From: Brevibacillus sp. SYP-B805
Lineage (GTDB): Bacteria; Bacillota; Bacilli; Brevibacillales; Brevibacillaceae
Length of the DNA: 64,000 nucleotides
NCBI RefSeq assembly: GCF_011059135.1
Contig: NZ_JAALGD010000012.1
Coordinates: forward strand, 89,657 to 153,656
Direction of reading: 5' to 3'
The notes beneath the pieces were generated by a model, which ran no database searches, was not told the DNA's origin, and saw only the letters and a list, made by a program, of their open reading frames with translations. The translations under genes were made by a program, and so were the position numbers. Numbering within the stretch: the stretch's first letter is position 1; every line of letters begins with the position of its first letter. Positions 1-8,215 of this stretch are shown in pieces.

Positions 1-122
1 TCGGCATTGAAGCCGATGTTGACGATCGTGCTGACGCCGTTCTCCCGCGCGCGGGCAATCACTTCGTCGCGGTCCTCGTCGAACTCCGGCGCGTTCAAAT
101 GGGCGTGCGTATCAATGACCAC
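1..122 (-). CDS. tatD: TatD family metal-dependent hydrolase (N-terminus only)
   Basis: This is the first 40 or so residues of a gene that runs off the left edge of the window. The GTG start is preceded by an AAGGAAAGG ribosome binding site. The N-terminus reads VVIDTHAHLNAPEFDEDRDEV, and the DTHAHL motif is the first metal-binding signature of TatD/YabD amidohydrolase-fold DNases. It follows metG directly, as yabD follows metS in B. subtilis, which supports the assignment. The active-site residues further downstream lie outside the window. Confidence 0.85.
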   Translation of the reverse strand, partial: MVIDTHAHLNAPEFDEDRDEVIARARENGVSTIVNIGFNA

Positions 123-140
123 GGGCCGTTCATCCTTTCC

Positions 141-2171
141 TTACTTGACAATCGCGCCATTTGGCATGCTGGGATCGACCGTCGCCAGCGTCAGCTGGTC
201 GACGACGGAAGCCGCCAGGATCATGCCCTGCGACAATTCGCCGCGCAGCTTCACCGGTTTCAGGTTGGCCACCAGAATCACTTTTTTGCCAACCATCTCC
301 TCCGGCGTGTAGTATTTGGCGATGCCGGATACCACCTGCCGCTTTTCGTAGCCCAGGTCGAGCTGCAGCACCAGCAATTTGTCGGCGTTCGGGTGTTTCT
401 CGCAGGCGATCACCTGCGCGACCCGCAGCTCCACTTTGCCGAAATCGTCAATGCCGATCTCTTCCTTCACATCGGCCGGTTTTTCCGCTGTCGGTTCTGC
501 GGTTGGGTTGGTCGTCTCGCTCATCGTCGATTCTCCTTTCAATGCTTCCTGCTTTTTCTTGTTTTCTTCCGCTTGGCGGCGCGCCTCGGCGGTCGATTCG
601 TCAATAAACGCCAGCTCGGCTTCGATATCGAGGCGAGGGAAGAGCAGTTCGCTGCGGTTCACACGGCTGCCAACGGGCAGTCCTCCCCACGTGCCGGCAG
701 ACTCCCAGGTGCGGGCTTCCGGCCGATCGGCAATGCCCAGCTGCTGCCAGATCTTCGCCGGCGCCTTGGTCATGAACGGCTGGATCAGGATGGAGACGAT
801 GCGGATGCTCTCCACCAGATTGTAGAGAACCGTTCCCAGGCGTTCCCGGTTTTCTTCCGACTTGGCCAGGTTCCACGGCATGGTCTCATCGATGTATTTG
901 TTGCTGCGGCCAATCAGTTCCCAGATATGGGTGAGCGCGTTGCTGAAGCGCATCTCGTCCATGTGCTCTTCCACCAGCGCCTTCGTTCTGGTCGCCAGGC
1001 TGATCAGGCTGTCGTCGAATTCGCCCGGCTGTGTCGGGGCGGGCACGACGCCGTCGAAATATTTCTCGATCATGACGAGCGAACGGCTGAGCAGATTGCC
1101 GAGGTCGTTGGCCAGATCGAAGTTGAGCCGCTGAATGAAAATCTCGGGCGTAAAGACGCCGTCCTGCCCGAAGGCGATTTCACGCAGCAGATAGTAGCGG
1201 ACGCCGTCGGAGCCGTACCGGTCGATCAACAGTTTGGGATCGATCACATTCCCCTTGGACTTGGACATCTTGCCGTCCGGCATCAGCAGCCAGCCGTGGC
1301 CAAACACTTTTTTCGGCAGCGGCAGGCCCAGCGCCAGCAGAATAATCGGCCAGTAGATGGTATGGAAGCGGATGATGTCCTTGCCGACCAGATGGACATC
1401 GACCGGCCAGTAGCGGCGGAATTTGCTGTCATCGTCGGACAGGTAGCCAAGCGCGGTGATATAGTTGGCCAGGGCGTCGATCCAGACATAAATCACGTGC
1501 TCGGGGTCGTTGGGAACCTTGATCCCCCAGTCGAACGTGCTGCGGGAGACGCTGAGATCCTGCAGGCCCGGTTTCAGGAAATTGTTGATCATCTCGTTGC
1601 GCCGCGTCTCCGGCTGGATGAAATCGGGATGTTCCTCAATATACTTGAGGAGCTGATCCTGATATTTGGAGAGGCGGAAGAAGTAGTTCTTCTCTTTGAC
1701 CTTTTTCAGCTCGCGGCCGCAGTCGGGACAGAAGTAGCCTTTGTCGGTCCTGGCCTGCGTTTCCGTCCAGAACGCTTCATCGGGCACACAGTAGTAGCCT
1801 TCGTATTCGCCCAGGTAGATATCGCCCTGATCGACCAGGCGCTGAAAGATTTTTTGCACCGCTTCCTTGTGGCGGGGCTCCGTGGTGCGGATGAAATCAT
1901 CGTAGGAAATGTCCAGCCGCTGCCAGAGGTCCTTGATCCAATCCACCACCGGATCGATAAATTCCAGCGGCTGCATCCCTTCCTGCGCGGCGCGTTCCTG
2001 CAACTTTTGGCCGTGTTCATCCGTCCCTGTCAGATAGTAGACATCAAACCCGCGCAGCCGCTTGTAACGGGCCATCGCATCAGCGGCGATGGTGGTGTAG
2101 GCATTGCCAATATGAAGCTTGTTACTCGGATAGTAAATCGGGGTCGTAATGTAATAGGTGGGTTTTGACAT
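141..2171 (-). CDS. metG: Methionine--tRNA ligase
   Basis: Charges tRNA-Met with methionine in the cytoplasm. The product has 676 residues. The class I signature HIGN is near residue 20 and KMSKS near residue 300, with a zinc-knuckle-type FCPDC near residue 146. The last 100 or so residues form the C-terminal tRNA-binding (EMAP/Trbp111-like) domain, seen in DFGKVELRVAQV, typical of the dimeric form. An ATG 29 codons further upstream is in frame, but the chosen ATG follows a GGAGG site at normal spacing, and the upstream part would run into the T-box terminator. Expression is controlled by the T-box leader immediately upstream. tatD lies downstream in the same direction. Confidence 0.97.
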   Translation of the reverse strand: MSKPTYYITTPIYYPSNKLHIGNAYTTIAADAMARYKRLRGFDVYYLTGTDEHGQKLQERAAQEGMQPLEFIDPVVDWIKDLWQRLDISYDDFIRTTEPRHKEAVQKIFQRLVDQGDIYLGEYEGYYCVPDEAFWTETQARTDKGYFCPDCGRELKKVKEKNYFFRLSKYQDQLLKYIEEHPDFIQPETRRNEMINNFLKPGLQDLSVSRSTFDWGIKVPNDPEHVIYVWIDALANYITALGYLSDDDSKFRRYWPVDVHLVGKDIIRFHTIYWPIILLALGLPLPKKVFGHGWLLMPDGKMSKSKGNVIDPKLLIDRYGSDGVRYYLLREIAFGQDGVFTPEIFIQRLNFDLANDLGNLLSRSLVMIEKYFDGVVPAPTQPGEFDDSLISLATRTKALVEEHMDEMRFSNALTHIWELIGRSNKYIDETMPWNLAKSEENRERLGTVLYNLVESIRIVSILIQPFMTKAPAKIWQQLGIADRPEARTWESAGTWGGLPVGSRVNRSELLFPRLDIEAELAFIDESTAEARRQAEENKKKQEALKGESTMSETTNPTAEPTAEKPADVKEEIGIDDFGKVELRVAQVIACEKHPNADKLLVLQLDLGYEKRQVVSGIAKYYTPEEMVGKKVILVANLKPVKLRGELSQGMILAASVVDQLTLATVDPSMPNGAIVK

Positions 2172-2506
2172 GGGCAACATCCTCCAGTGCAAAATGGGAA
2201 TGAATATAAAAAAGACCCATCCCTGATTGGGACGAGCCTGTTGAACTCGTGGTACCACCCAAATGCTCCATCTCCCTCACAGGAGACGGACTCGGTGAGT
2301 CGCATGCGACCCTCCCCTGTAACGCAGGGATACGTTATCGACTAGTCGCGCTCCTTGCCAGGAGGCGATTCGCCCATAAAGACTCGGGGGCCATGTTCAG
2401 CTTGTCTCCTTATACCGGTTCGCAGCTACCCCGGCTCTCTGTCATAAGGCAAACAGGCTTACTCTTCCCGTCATCGTCGGTGTGTATCCAATTGGTTTCC
2501 CTTTCT
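2172..2506 (-). promoter_or_regulatory. T-box leader of metG (Met-tRNA sensing riboswitch)
   Basis: The minus strand carries the conserved T-box sequence TGGGTGGTACCACGAG near 2247-2262, which pairs with the acceptor end of uncharged tRNA. An intrinsic terminator follows before metG. A candidate ATG (Met) specifier codon lies in the stem I region at 2394-2392. The neighbouring methionyl-tRNA synthetase gene fits this specificity. T-box and terminator are direct readings; the specifier position is inference from context. Confidence 0.9.
2211..2242 (-). terminator. Attenuator of the metG T-box
   Basis: On the minus strand a 10-bp stem (GGCTCGTCCC paired with GGGATGGGTC, including G-T pairs) encloses the loop AATCA and is followed by TTTTTT. 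The 5' arm is adjacent to the T-box sequence, so the alternative antiterminator helix would exclude it. Confidence 0.85.
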
Positions 2507-2534
2507 ATTGTACTCTACCATCGCCATTTGTAAA
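2507..2534 (-). promoter_or_regulatory. Probable sigma-A promoter of metG
   Basis: On the minus strand TTTACA (2534-2529) and TACAAT (2512-2507) are separated by 16 bp. They sit just upstream of the T-box leader. Confidence 0.6.
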
Positions 2535-2753
2535 CCCTCTGTCAACGAGGCTCCTCTTCACCCTTTGTCAGCAGACTTTGTCGAATAAAAGGCACGAATT
2601 CGACACGAAACGACTAAAATTCCTTACATTTCCACAAAGTCGTTACCAGTTACTTTTTTCCAATAACAGATCAAAAAAAAGAGCATTCGATAAAATTATC
2701 ATGATCTAAAAAGGATTTTATCAAAGTGCTTCAAAATGACTGAAAAAAATGTA
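2535..2753. other. Divergent intergenic region metG/abrB
   Basis: AT-rich region between the metG promoter and the abrB promoter. It carries imperfect repeats of TGTCGAA/TTCGACA (for example around 2578-2604, and again downstream of the abrB promoter near 2799). AbrB is known to autoregulate in B. subtilis by binding AT-rich DNA, so these may be operator elements; this is inference. No gene is seen. Confidence 0.4.
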
Positions 2754-2782
2754 TTGACACCTTTGGGAATCACTGGTATTAT
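2754..2782 (+). promoter_or_regulatory. Sigma-A promoter of abrB
   Basis: Perfect -35 TTGACA (2754-2759) and near-perfect -10 TATTAT (2777-2782) with a 17-bp spacer, about 100 bp upstream of the abrB start. Confidence 0.8.
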
Positions 2783-2878
2783 GAAGGCAGCTTTAATTGT
2801 CGAATAATGACGATAAATTAATAAAGCAATCGACAATCGCTGCCGGATATTAAGCTACCGAGAGAGGAGAATCCAGAC

Positions 2879-3133
2879 ATGATGAAATCAACAGGTATTG
2901 TAAGAAAAGTGGATGAATTGGGCCGCGTTGTGATTCCGATTGAACTTCGCCGTACCCTTGGCATTGCTGAAAAGGACGCGCTGGAAATCTATGTGGACGG
3001 CGAACGCATTATCTTGAAAAAATATGAGCCTGCATGTATTTTCTGCGGCAACGCTGATAAAGTTACCCATTTCAAAGGAAAAATCATTTGCCAGGACTGC
3101 CTGAGCGAATTGCCGGTTGTTCAAAAACGATAG
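2879..3133 (+). CDS. abrB: Transition-state regulator AbrB, with zinc-ribbon-like C-terminus
   Basis: DNA-binding repressor of stationary-phase genes. Residues 1-50 (STGIVRKVDELGRVVIPIEL and following) form the swapped-hairpin SpoVT-AbrB domain and are nearly identical to B. subtilis AbrB. The remaining 35 residues differ completely: the B. subtilis multimerisation region is replaced by CIFCG and CQDC, a CxxC-x17-CxxC pattern that suggests a small zinc ribbon. Length is 84 residues. The start is the first of two adjacent ATGs behind AGAGGAG. The gene is divergent from metG and has its own promoter and terminator. Identity of the DNA-binding half is certain; zinc binding is inferred. Confidence 0.93.
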   Translation: MMKSTGIVRKVDELGRVVIPIELRRTLGIAEKDALEIYVDGERIILKKYEPACIFCGNADKVTHFKGKIICQDCLSELPVVQKR

Positions 3134-3153
3134 CGGCTCGGTTCCATAATCAA

Positions 3154-3182
3154 AAGAGGCTGCCCCTCGGGTCAGCCTCTTT
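3154..3182 (+). terminator. Terminator of abrB (convergent with rsmI)
   Basis: Inverted repeat AAGAGGCTG ... CAGCCTCTT followed by TCTTCTT on the plus strand. It overlaps the last codons of rsmI on the other strand and may serve both directions. Confidence 0.75.
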
Positions 3183-4065
3183 CTTCTTCACGGTGGTACC
3201 GGTTGTAGACGTCCCGCTTGGGCAGGCCGCGATCCTCCGCTGTCTGTTTGAGCGCCTCCTTTTTCGACATCCCTTGGCCGCAGTAGTGATCCACGTGCTC
3301 CACGAGGCTCAGCGCCTGCCACCATGGCGCTGCCTCGTCTCCCCCCGGGCCTGCATCCGCTCCGGCATAACCGGCCACCACGATGCAGAACTCGCCGCGC
3401 ACCTCTCCTTCATGCAGCCACCCGATCAGCTCGGACAAGGTCCCCCGGGCGAATTCTTCATACCGCTTCGTCAGTTCGCGGGCCAGCACCGCCTGCCGTT
3501 CTCCCCAAACCTCCCGCATGTCTTCCAGCGTCTTGACGATCCGGTGAGGCGCTTCATAGAACAGCAGGGTTTCCGGATAACGCTTCAGGCGTTCCAGCTC
3601 TGCCTGTCGTTCCTTTTTCTCGCGCGGCAGAAAACCGGCGAACACAAAGCGTTCCGTAGGCAGGCCCGAAGCGATCAGGGCCGTTAACGCCGCATTGGCG
3701 CCTGGAATGGGGATGACCGGGTAGCCTGCCGCGACGGCGTCCCTCACCAGGTCGGCTCCCGGATCGGAAATGGCCGGAAGACCCGCGTCGCTCACCAACG
3801 CGATCTTTTTGCCTTCGGCCAGCCACTGCAGGAGTCCGGTGCCGCTCGCCTGCTTGTTGTGCTCATGGTAGCTGACCGTCCGCTTGTCAATCTGGAAATG
3901 GTTCAGCAGCTTGCGGGTCTGCCGGGTATCCTCGCAGGCGATCACGTCGGCGGCACGCAGCGTTTCCAGCGCCCTGACGGTGATATCGTCCAGGTTGCCG
4001 ATGGGCGTCGCGACGAGATAGAGGCATCCCTGTTTATTGTCACTGAAGCTCTGCTGCACTTTCAT
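3172..4065 (-). CDS. rsmI: 16S rRNA (cytidine1402-2'-O)-methyltransferase
   Basis: Adds the 2'-O-methyl group to C1402 in the decoding centre of 16S rRNA using SAM. The 297-residue protein shows the family signature LYLVATPIGNLDDIT near residue 16, then CEDTRQTRKLL, LVSDAGLPAISDPG and the IPGANAALTALIASGL segment of the tetrapyrrole-methylase fold. Start ATG sits 3 nt after the upstream GIY-YIG gene stop region, indicating co-transcription with it and yabB. Corresponds to yabC/yraL in Bacillus. Confidence 0.96.
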   Translation of the reverse strand: MKVQQSFSDNKQGCLYLVATPIGNLDDITVRALETLRAADVIACEDTRQTRKLLNHFQIDKRTVSYHEHNKQASGTGLLQWLAEGKKIALVSDAGLPAISDPGADLVRDAVAAGYPVIPIPGANAALTALIASGLPTERFVFAGFLPREKKERQAELERLKRYPETLLFYEAPHRIVKTLEDMREVWGERQAVLARELTKRYEEFARGTLSELIGWLHEGEVRGEFCIVVAGYAGADAGPGGDEAAPWWQALSLVEHVDHYCGQGMSKKEALKQTAEDRGLPKRDVYNRYHREEERG

Positions 4066-4068
4066 CGG

Positions 4069-4368
4069 TTAGGTGAAGCCTCCCTTGCGGATCAATTCTT
4101 CCTTCTCATGCCGGGTGAGGCGCTTGATCTCCTCTTCGCGCCTCTGGCCCCATGAGCGGCTCTCCCCCTCTTCGGCGTAGAGCAGTTCCACCGGGCCGCG
4201 GCCGCGTGTGTACTTGGCCCCTTTCCCCTCATTATGCGCCCGAATCCGCCGCAGCAGCTCGGTCGTATAGCCGGTGTAGAGCGTGCCGTCCGCACAGCGG
4301 AGAATATAGACAAAATGGCTTTTATGCGAGGGAATCCCGCTTACCGTAATAGACTTCCTGCAGTTCAT
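4069..4368 (-). CDS. yazA: GIY-YIG domain protein, YazA-like
   Basis: Small (99-residue) single-domain GIY-YIG nuclease-fold protein. The motif appears as [17 protein letters not shown], followed by the conserved Arg in LLRRIRAHN and the [13 protein letters not shown] segment typical of UPF0213 proteins. Its biological role is unknown. The chosen ATG follows GGAAGAGG; a start ten codons upstream is possible. The gene overlaps the end of yabB by 47 bp, so translation is likely coupled. Position between yabB and rsmI matches B. subtilis yazA. Confidence 0.9.
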   Translation of the reverse strand: MNCRKSITVSGIPSHKSHFVYILRCADGTLYTGYTTELLRRIRAHNEGKGAKYTRGRGPVELLYAEEGESRSWGQRREEEIKRLTRHEKEELIRKGGFT

Positions 4369-5089
4369 CACAGTATACCTCTTCCGCTTCGTATACAATC
4401 AACGGCGGCTGAATCCGCAGCTCCGGTTTGCCGCCGCGCATCCCTTCGATCAGCACGATGTTGGGCTCGGCGTCGCGCTTCGGATGAACGAATCGCATCC
4501 GTTTCGGTTCGATGCCGTATTGGCGCATCAATGTCACGATATCGATCAACCGGGTGGCGCGATGCACCAGCGCGATTTTCCCGCCGTTCTTGGCCAATTG
4601 GCTGCTGACGCGAATCACGTCCTCCAGATTCAGCAGGATTTCATGCCGGGCGATCGCGTAGTGCTCGTTGAGATTCTGTTCTCCGCTGGCGGCCGGCATG
4701 TACGGCGGATTGCAGGTGATCAGGTCAAACGCGCCATGTCCGAACCGGCTCACCGCCTCTTTCACATCGCCATGATGCATGGTGATGCGCGATTCCAGCC
4801 CGTTGATCAGCACGTTGCGCCTCGCCATGTCGTAAAGCCGGGGCTGAATCTCCAGGCCCTCAAACACCGCTTCGTTGGACCGGGTGCTCATGATCAGCGG
4901 GATGGCTCCATTGCCGGTACAAAGATCCATCACGCGCCCCCGTTTGGGCACAGAGGCAAAACGGGCCAGCAAAACCGCATCCAGCGAGAAACAAAACACT
5001 TCCCGGCTCTGGATAATCTTCATGTTGTGTGTCAGCAAATCGTCGATCCGCTCCGATTCGTAGAGCGGTACCTTGTTTTCCGCTTGCAT
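4322..5089 (-). CDS. yabB: tRNA1(Val) (adenine37-N6)-methyltransferase-like protein
   Basis: SAM-dependent N6-adenine methyltransferase, about 255 residues. The SAM-binding motif I reads [13 protein letters not shown] and the catalytic motif IV is NPPYMPA, which targets the amino group of adenine. Family members (TrmN6/YfiC, YabB) modify A37 of tRNA-Val. The ATG used here has AAGGGG nine bases upstream; another ATG six codons earlier lacks a visible ribosome binding site. It is separated from yabA by an intrinsic terminator, so it probably starts a new transcription unit with yazA and rsmI. Confidence 0.92.
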   Translation of the reverse strand: MQAENKVPLYESERIDDLLTHNMKIIQSREVFCFSLDAVLLARFASVPKRGRVMDLCTGNGAIPLIMSTRSNEAVFEGLEIQPRLYDMARRNVLINGLESRITMHHGDVKEAVSRFGHGAFDLITCNPPYMPAASGEQNLNEHYAIARHEILLNLEDVIRVSSQLAKNGGKIALVHRATRLIDIVTLMRQYGIEPKRMRFVHPKRDAEPNIVLIEGMRGGKPELRIQPPLIVYEAEEVYCDELQEVYYGKRDSLA

Positions 5090-5121
5090 ATCCGGGTACC
5101 CCTTCATTGGTGCTGTTTGGT

Positions 5122-5160
5122 GCTATGAAAAAAGACCCGACCAACGCATCGGTCCAGGTC
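5122..5160 (-). terminator. Intrinsic terminator downstream of yabA
   Basis: On the minus strand a GACC(T)GG... stem pairs with ...(G)GGTC and is followed by TTTTTT at 5128-5123. It lies between yabA and yabB. Confidence 0.65.
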
Positions 5161-5536
5161 ATTTGTGAACGGCGCCGCTCAGGAAAGAGAGGCAGAAGAG
5201 ACAGTCCCCTTCCTTTCGCAGGCTTCCGTAGTGGACATTGCAGATATGGAATCCTTCTGCATACAGCCGGGCGAGATTGTCGTAGGCTTCCCCCACGAAC
5301 TTCCTCTTGTTTTTCGCCGCCTGCCCCTGTCCGGCGTTCTTCGCCGTCTCCGGCGATGGCGGCTCTCCCGGCTTTTCGTGCAGACGCTTCCGCAGGTGTT
5401 CGTTTTCAACGAGCAGTTGTGCATTCTCTTCCATCAATGCCACGATGACGTCTTTCAGTTCCCCGATTTCCCGGTACAATTGACCGACTTTCTCTTCCAT
5501 CAGGGTCATCTTGACGAAGATCTCTCGTTTATCCAC
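5159..5536 (-). CDS. yabA: Replication initiation control protein YabA
   Basis: Negative regulator of replication initiation that bridges DnaA and the sliding clamp DnaN; both partners are encoded elsewhere in this window. The 125-residue protein has an N-terminal leucine-rich coiled coil ([19 protein letters not shown], residues about 13-50), a flexible Pro/Lys-rich linker, and a C-terminal zinc domain with FHICN...DCLFC (the HxC...CxxC pattern). The start is GTG with a GGTGGA site. It is the last gene of the holB-ricT group. Confidence 0.95.
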   Translation of the reverse strand: MDKREIFVKMTLMEEKVGQLYREIGELKDVIVALMEENAQLLVENEHLRKRLHEKPGEPPSPETAKNAGQGQAAKNKRKFVGEAYDNLARLYAEGFHICNVHYGSLRKEGDCLFCLSFLSGAVHK

Positions 5537-5567
5537 TTCTCCACCCCATCTCCGCTACCGATGCAGT

Positions 5568-6383
5568 TTAATCCTTCGCCGCCTCGCTCAACACGATCTC
5601 ATCCAGCGCAAACTCCAGCACCCGCGACTTTTCCAACAGCTCCACCTGGACGGTCAGATCCAGGATATTGACGCTTACCACGCGCCCTTCTCCCATGGGA
5701 GTCATGACATGGGCGCCTACATCAGGCAGTTCTTCCTTGGAGTCTTCATAATTGTCATTTTCAAATTTCAGACAGCACATCAGCCTTCCGCACAGGCCGG
5801 AGATTTTGGACGGATTGAGGGAAAGATTCTGATCCTTCGCCATTTTGATGGAAACGGGTTCGAAATCGCCGAGAAAGGTGGAGCAGCAGAGCAAGCGGCC
5901 GCACGGTCCAATGCCGCCCAGCATTTTTGCTTCGTCCCGTACGCCGATCTGGCGAAGTTCGATCCGCGTGCGGAAAACGGCAGCCAAATCTTTCACCAGT
6001 TCGCGGAAATCCACGCGTCCGTCCGCGGTAAAATAGAAAATGATCTTGTTGCGGTCAAAGGTATATTCCACATCGACCAGCTTCATGTCGAGCTTGTGTT
6101 CCCTGATTTTCGTCTGGCAGATGGCAAACGCGCTCTTGGCCGCTTTCTTGTTCTCTTCCACCTGATTGGCGTCCCGTTCATCCGCGACGCGAATCACTTT
6201 CTTCAGCGGCAGCACCACATCCGACTCGCCAACCGTCTTGCGGCCGACGACCACTTTGCCGTATTCGATCCCTCTCGCCGTTTCGACGATGACATGGCTG
6301 TCCTTTTCCACCGGCAGCTTGTCCGGATCGAAGTAATATATCTTACCCGCTTTTTTGAAGCGGACGCCTACTACCTCGTACAA
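5568..6383 (-). CDS. ricT: RicT (YaaT), PSP1-domain regulator of RNase Y activity
   Basis: PSP1 C-terminal domain protein. In B. subtilis it forms the Fe-S-containing RicAFT (Y-complex) with YlbF and YmcA, promoting RNase Y processing, biofilm formation, competence and sporulation. The 271-residue sequence contains the clustered cysteines GPCGRLLCCSTF and GLCGRLMCCLKF that hold iron-sulfur clusters in the family. TTG start behind GGAGGG. It lies between holB and yabA as in B. subtilis, 3 nt after holB's stop. Confidence 0.95.
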   Translation of the reverse strand: MYEVVGVRFKKAGKIYYFDPDKLPVEKDSHVIVETARGIEYGKVVVGRKTVGESDVVLPLKKVIRVADERDANQVEENKKAAKSAFAICQTKIREHKLDMKLVDVEYTFDRNKIIFYFTADGRVDFRELVKDLAAVFRTRIELRQIGVRDEAKMLGGIGPCGRLLCCSTFLGDFEPVSIKMAKDQNLSLNPSKISGLCGRLMCCLKFENDNYEDSKEELPDVGAHVMTPMGEGRVVSVNILDLTVQVELLEKSRVLEFALDEIVLSEAAKD

Positions 6384-6386
6384 GGT

Positions 6387-7367
6387 TTATCCCTCCTGGA
6401 TTTGGAGAACCAGCCTCTCTAGCGCCAACTGGGGGTTGGCATTTCGCTCTATCCGTTTTCGTGTTTCCATGACCAGATCGATTCCGTGCAAGAGCTCGGC
6501 TCGAGTCCATACCAAGGCTTGTCTTGATAGCACATCCTGTTGGTCGCTATTGATCAGACGGGTCTCTCTTCCCACTTGCACATAAAGGATATCGCGCAGC
6601 CAAAGGATGAGCAAATCCAGAAAGAGGGGCAGTTCCTCCTTTAAACTGTCATTCTTGCCAAACAGATCCTGTATGGTCATCAGCGCAAGGGAATTGCGCT
6701 GTTTCATCTCACTCACCAATTGTATCACTATATTTCGAAGCTGTGCAAACCATTCTGACTGGCAGTATTCCCGGGCCTGTTCCAAATGTGTTGTAATGTG
6801 GGAAGCCGTTCTGGCCAGCCCCGGAGCGATGCCCTCCGCTTGCAGCCGCCCGGCAATCACCTCCGGGGAAAGCGGTGCAAACACCATCACCTGACAGCGG
6901 GAGAGAATCGTCGGCAGGACGGCATGGCTGTTCTCGGTAAGCAGAATGGCCGTCACGCCCGCCGGAGGTTCTTCCAGAAATTTGAGCAGACTGTTGGCCG
7001 CCTGGGTGGTCATGCGGTCTGCATGCTCCAGCACATATACCTTGCGCCCCGACTCCACGGCCCGCATCATCATCTCTTTTTGCAGCGCCCGCACCTGATC
7101 GATCTTGAGGGTGGCGCCATCCGGCACGATCACGTGCACATCGGGATGGTTCCCCGCGTCAATGCGGCGGCACTGCAGACATTCGCCGCAAGCGTCGCCC
7201 GCAAGCTCCGTGCAGAACAACGACTTGGCCAAATGCAGCGCGATTTTCTTTTTTCCCGAACCACGGGGGCCGGCGAACAGATAGGCATGAGCCAGCCGGT
7301 CATGGCGCAGGCTGCCGGCGAGCAGCTCCGCCACCCGCGGCTGCTCGCTGATATTCTTCCACGTCAT
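6387..7367 (-). CDS. holB: DNA polymerase III delta' subunit
   Basis: Component of the clamp loader together with DnaX (tau) and HolA. The 326-residue AAA+ protein shows a P-loop-like GPRGSGKKK near residue 33, four cysteines of the zinc module (CTELAGDACGECLQC) near residue 52, the Walker B/SSD region LLKFLEEPPAGVTAILLTE and the sensor 1 segment TILSRCQ. Residue similarity with DnaX in this window is visible over the ATPase domain. Part of the yaaQ-yaaR-holB-ricT-yabA gene chain. Confidence 0.95.
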   Translation of the reverse strand: MTWKNISEQPRVAELLAGSLRHDRLAHAYLFAGPRGSGKKKIALHLAKSLFCTELAGDACGECLQCRRIDAGNHPDVHVIVPDGATLKIDQVRALQKEMMMRAVESGRKVYVLEHADRMTTQAANSLLKFLEEPPAGVTAILLTENSHAVLPTILSRCQVMVFAPLSPEVIAGRLQAEGIAPGLARTASHITTHLEQAREYCQSEWFAQLRNIVIQLVSEMKQRNSLALMTIQDLFGKNDSLKEELPLFLDLLILWLRDILYVQVGRETRLINSDQQDVLSRQALVWTRAELLHGIDLVMETRKRIERNANPQLALERLVLQIQEG

Positions 7368-7378
7368 CTATGTCACAC

Positions 7379-7825
7379 CTAGAAATACAGATTGATCAAC
7401 ATGCCGCGAATCTCGCCGATGCGGGCCAACAGATCGATCATCGGCGCCTGGTCGCTCAACAGGTCATCCGCCAGCTGCAGCAAATGGGAATCCACTTCCT
7501 TGATGATCTTGTACAGCCGGCTTCGGCCGCGGCGGTTCATCCCCTTGCGGTCATCGAGGGCGACGCCGAACTTCACCGCTTCCTCCATAAACCGTTTGAC
7601 CAGGTTCTTGTAATGATAGAAGTCGCGAATCGACCGGGAACGGGCCAGAATCTGTCCCTGCCTGTCGATCTCGTTCAGGAGCTGCGTCAGCCGCTCCTGC
7701 GACATGCGTTCCTCTTCGTCCTTCACCAGCTGGCCAAAATTTAGCCTTTCCAGCGAAGCGTTCCTGCGCGTTTCGTTTGGTTTTAACGGATCGAAATGCG
7801 GGCGCAACCCGTCGCCGATTTTCAT
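7379..7825 (-). CDS. yaaR: YaaR family protein (DUF327)
   Basis: A 148-residue, highly charged, probably all-helical protein of DUF327. Its function is not established. The conserved core includes LTQLLNEIDRQGQ, RDFYHYKNLVKRFMEEAV and RGRSRLYKIIKEVD, all typical of YaaR. ATG start behind GGAGGTGAGGG. Located between darA and holB in the order conserved in Bacillales, suggesting a role connected to replication, membrane or c-di-AMP-linked physiology, but this is only context. Confidence 0.88.
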   Translation of the reverse strand: MKIGDGLRPHFDPLKPNETRRNASLERLNFGQLVKDEEERMSQERLTQLLNEIDRQGQILARSRSIRDFYHYKNLVKRFMEEAVKFGVALDDRKGMNRRGRSRLYKIIKEVDSHLLQLADDLLSDQAPMIDLLARIGEIRGMLINLYF

Positions 7826-7860
7826 ACCCTCACCTCCGCCGCAAGATGTCCTGCCCGTTC

Positions 7861-8190
7861 TTAAAAGGAATGGAAGCTTTCCACATCCAGCACAAACACC
7901 GCAGCGCCGCCCACCTGCACCTCGAGCGGATACGGCATGAACGAATCCACCGCATTGCCGAGAGGAGATACGGGTGTCACCATTTGCTTCCGGGACTTGC
8001 AGCTCTGCGAAATGATGTCGATAACGTCCTGAACGCTTTCGTCACTCGTGCCGATCAGAAACGTGGTATTGCCGGCCCGCAGGAAACCACCCGTACTTGC
8101 CAGCTTCGTTGCGCGAAAACCGCTTTTCACCAGCATTTGAGACAGCCGACCGCTGTCCTTGTCCTGTACAACGGCGATCACCATTTTCAT
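7861..8190 (-). CDS. darA: c-di-AMP receptor DarA (YaaQ, PII-like)
   Basis: Trimeric PII-like protein that binds cyclic di-AMP in B. subtilis, Listeria and Staphylococcus. The 109-residue sequence begins MKMVIAVVQDKDSGRLSQML and contains the family hallmark TKLASTGGFLRAGNTTFLIG, in which the GGFLRAGNTT stretch contributes to the ligand pocket. Downstream effectors are unknown. It is of local interest because a c-di-AMP riboswitch occurs in the same window at about 54.1 kb. Confidence 0.95.
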   Translation of the reverse strand: MKMVIAVVQDKDSGRLSQMLVKSGFRATKLASTGGFLRAGNTTFLIGTSDESVQDVIDIISQSCKSRKQMVTPVSPLGNAVDSFMPYPLEVQVGGAAVFVLDVESFHSF

Positions 8191-8215
8191 TGTATCTCAC
8201 CCTTTCCGCTTGGTG

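Noticed and set aside
99..2168. Long plus-strand frame of 689 codons
   Set aside because: It is the antisense shadow of metG; the minus strand encodes a complete methionyl-tRNA synthetase with all motifs, and the shadow has no ribosome binding site or recognisable domain.
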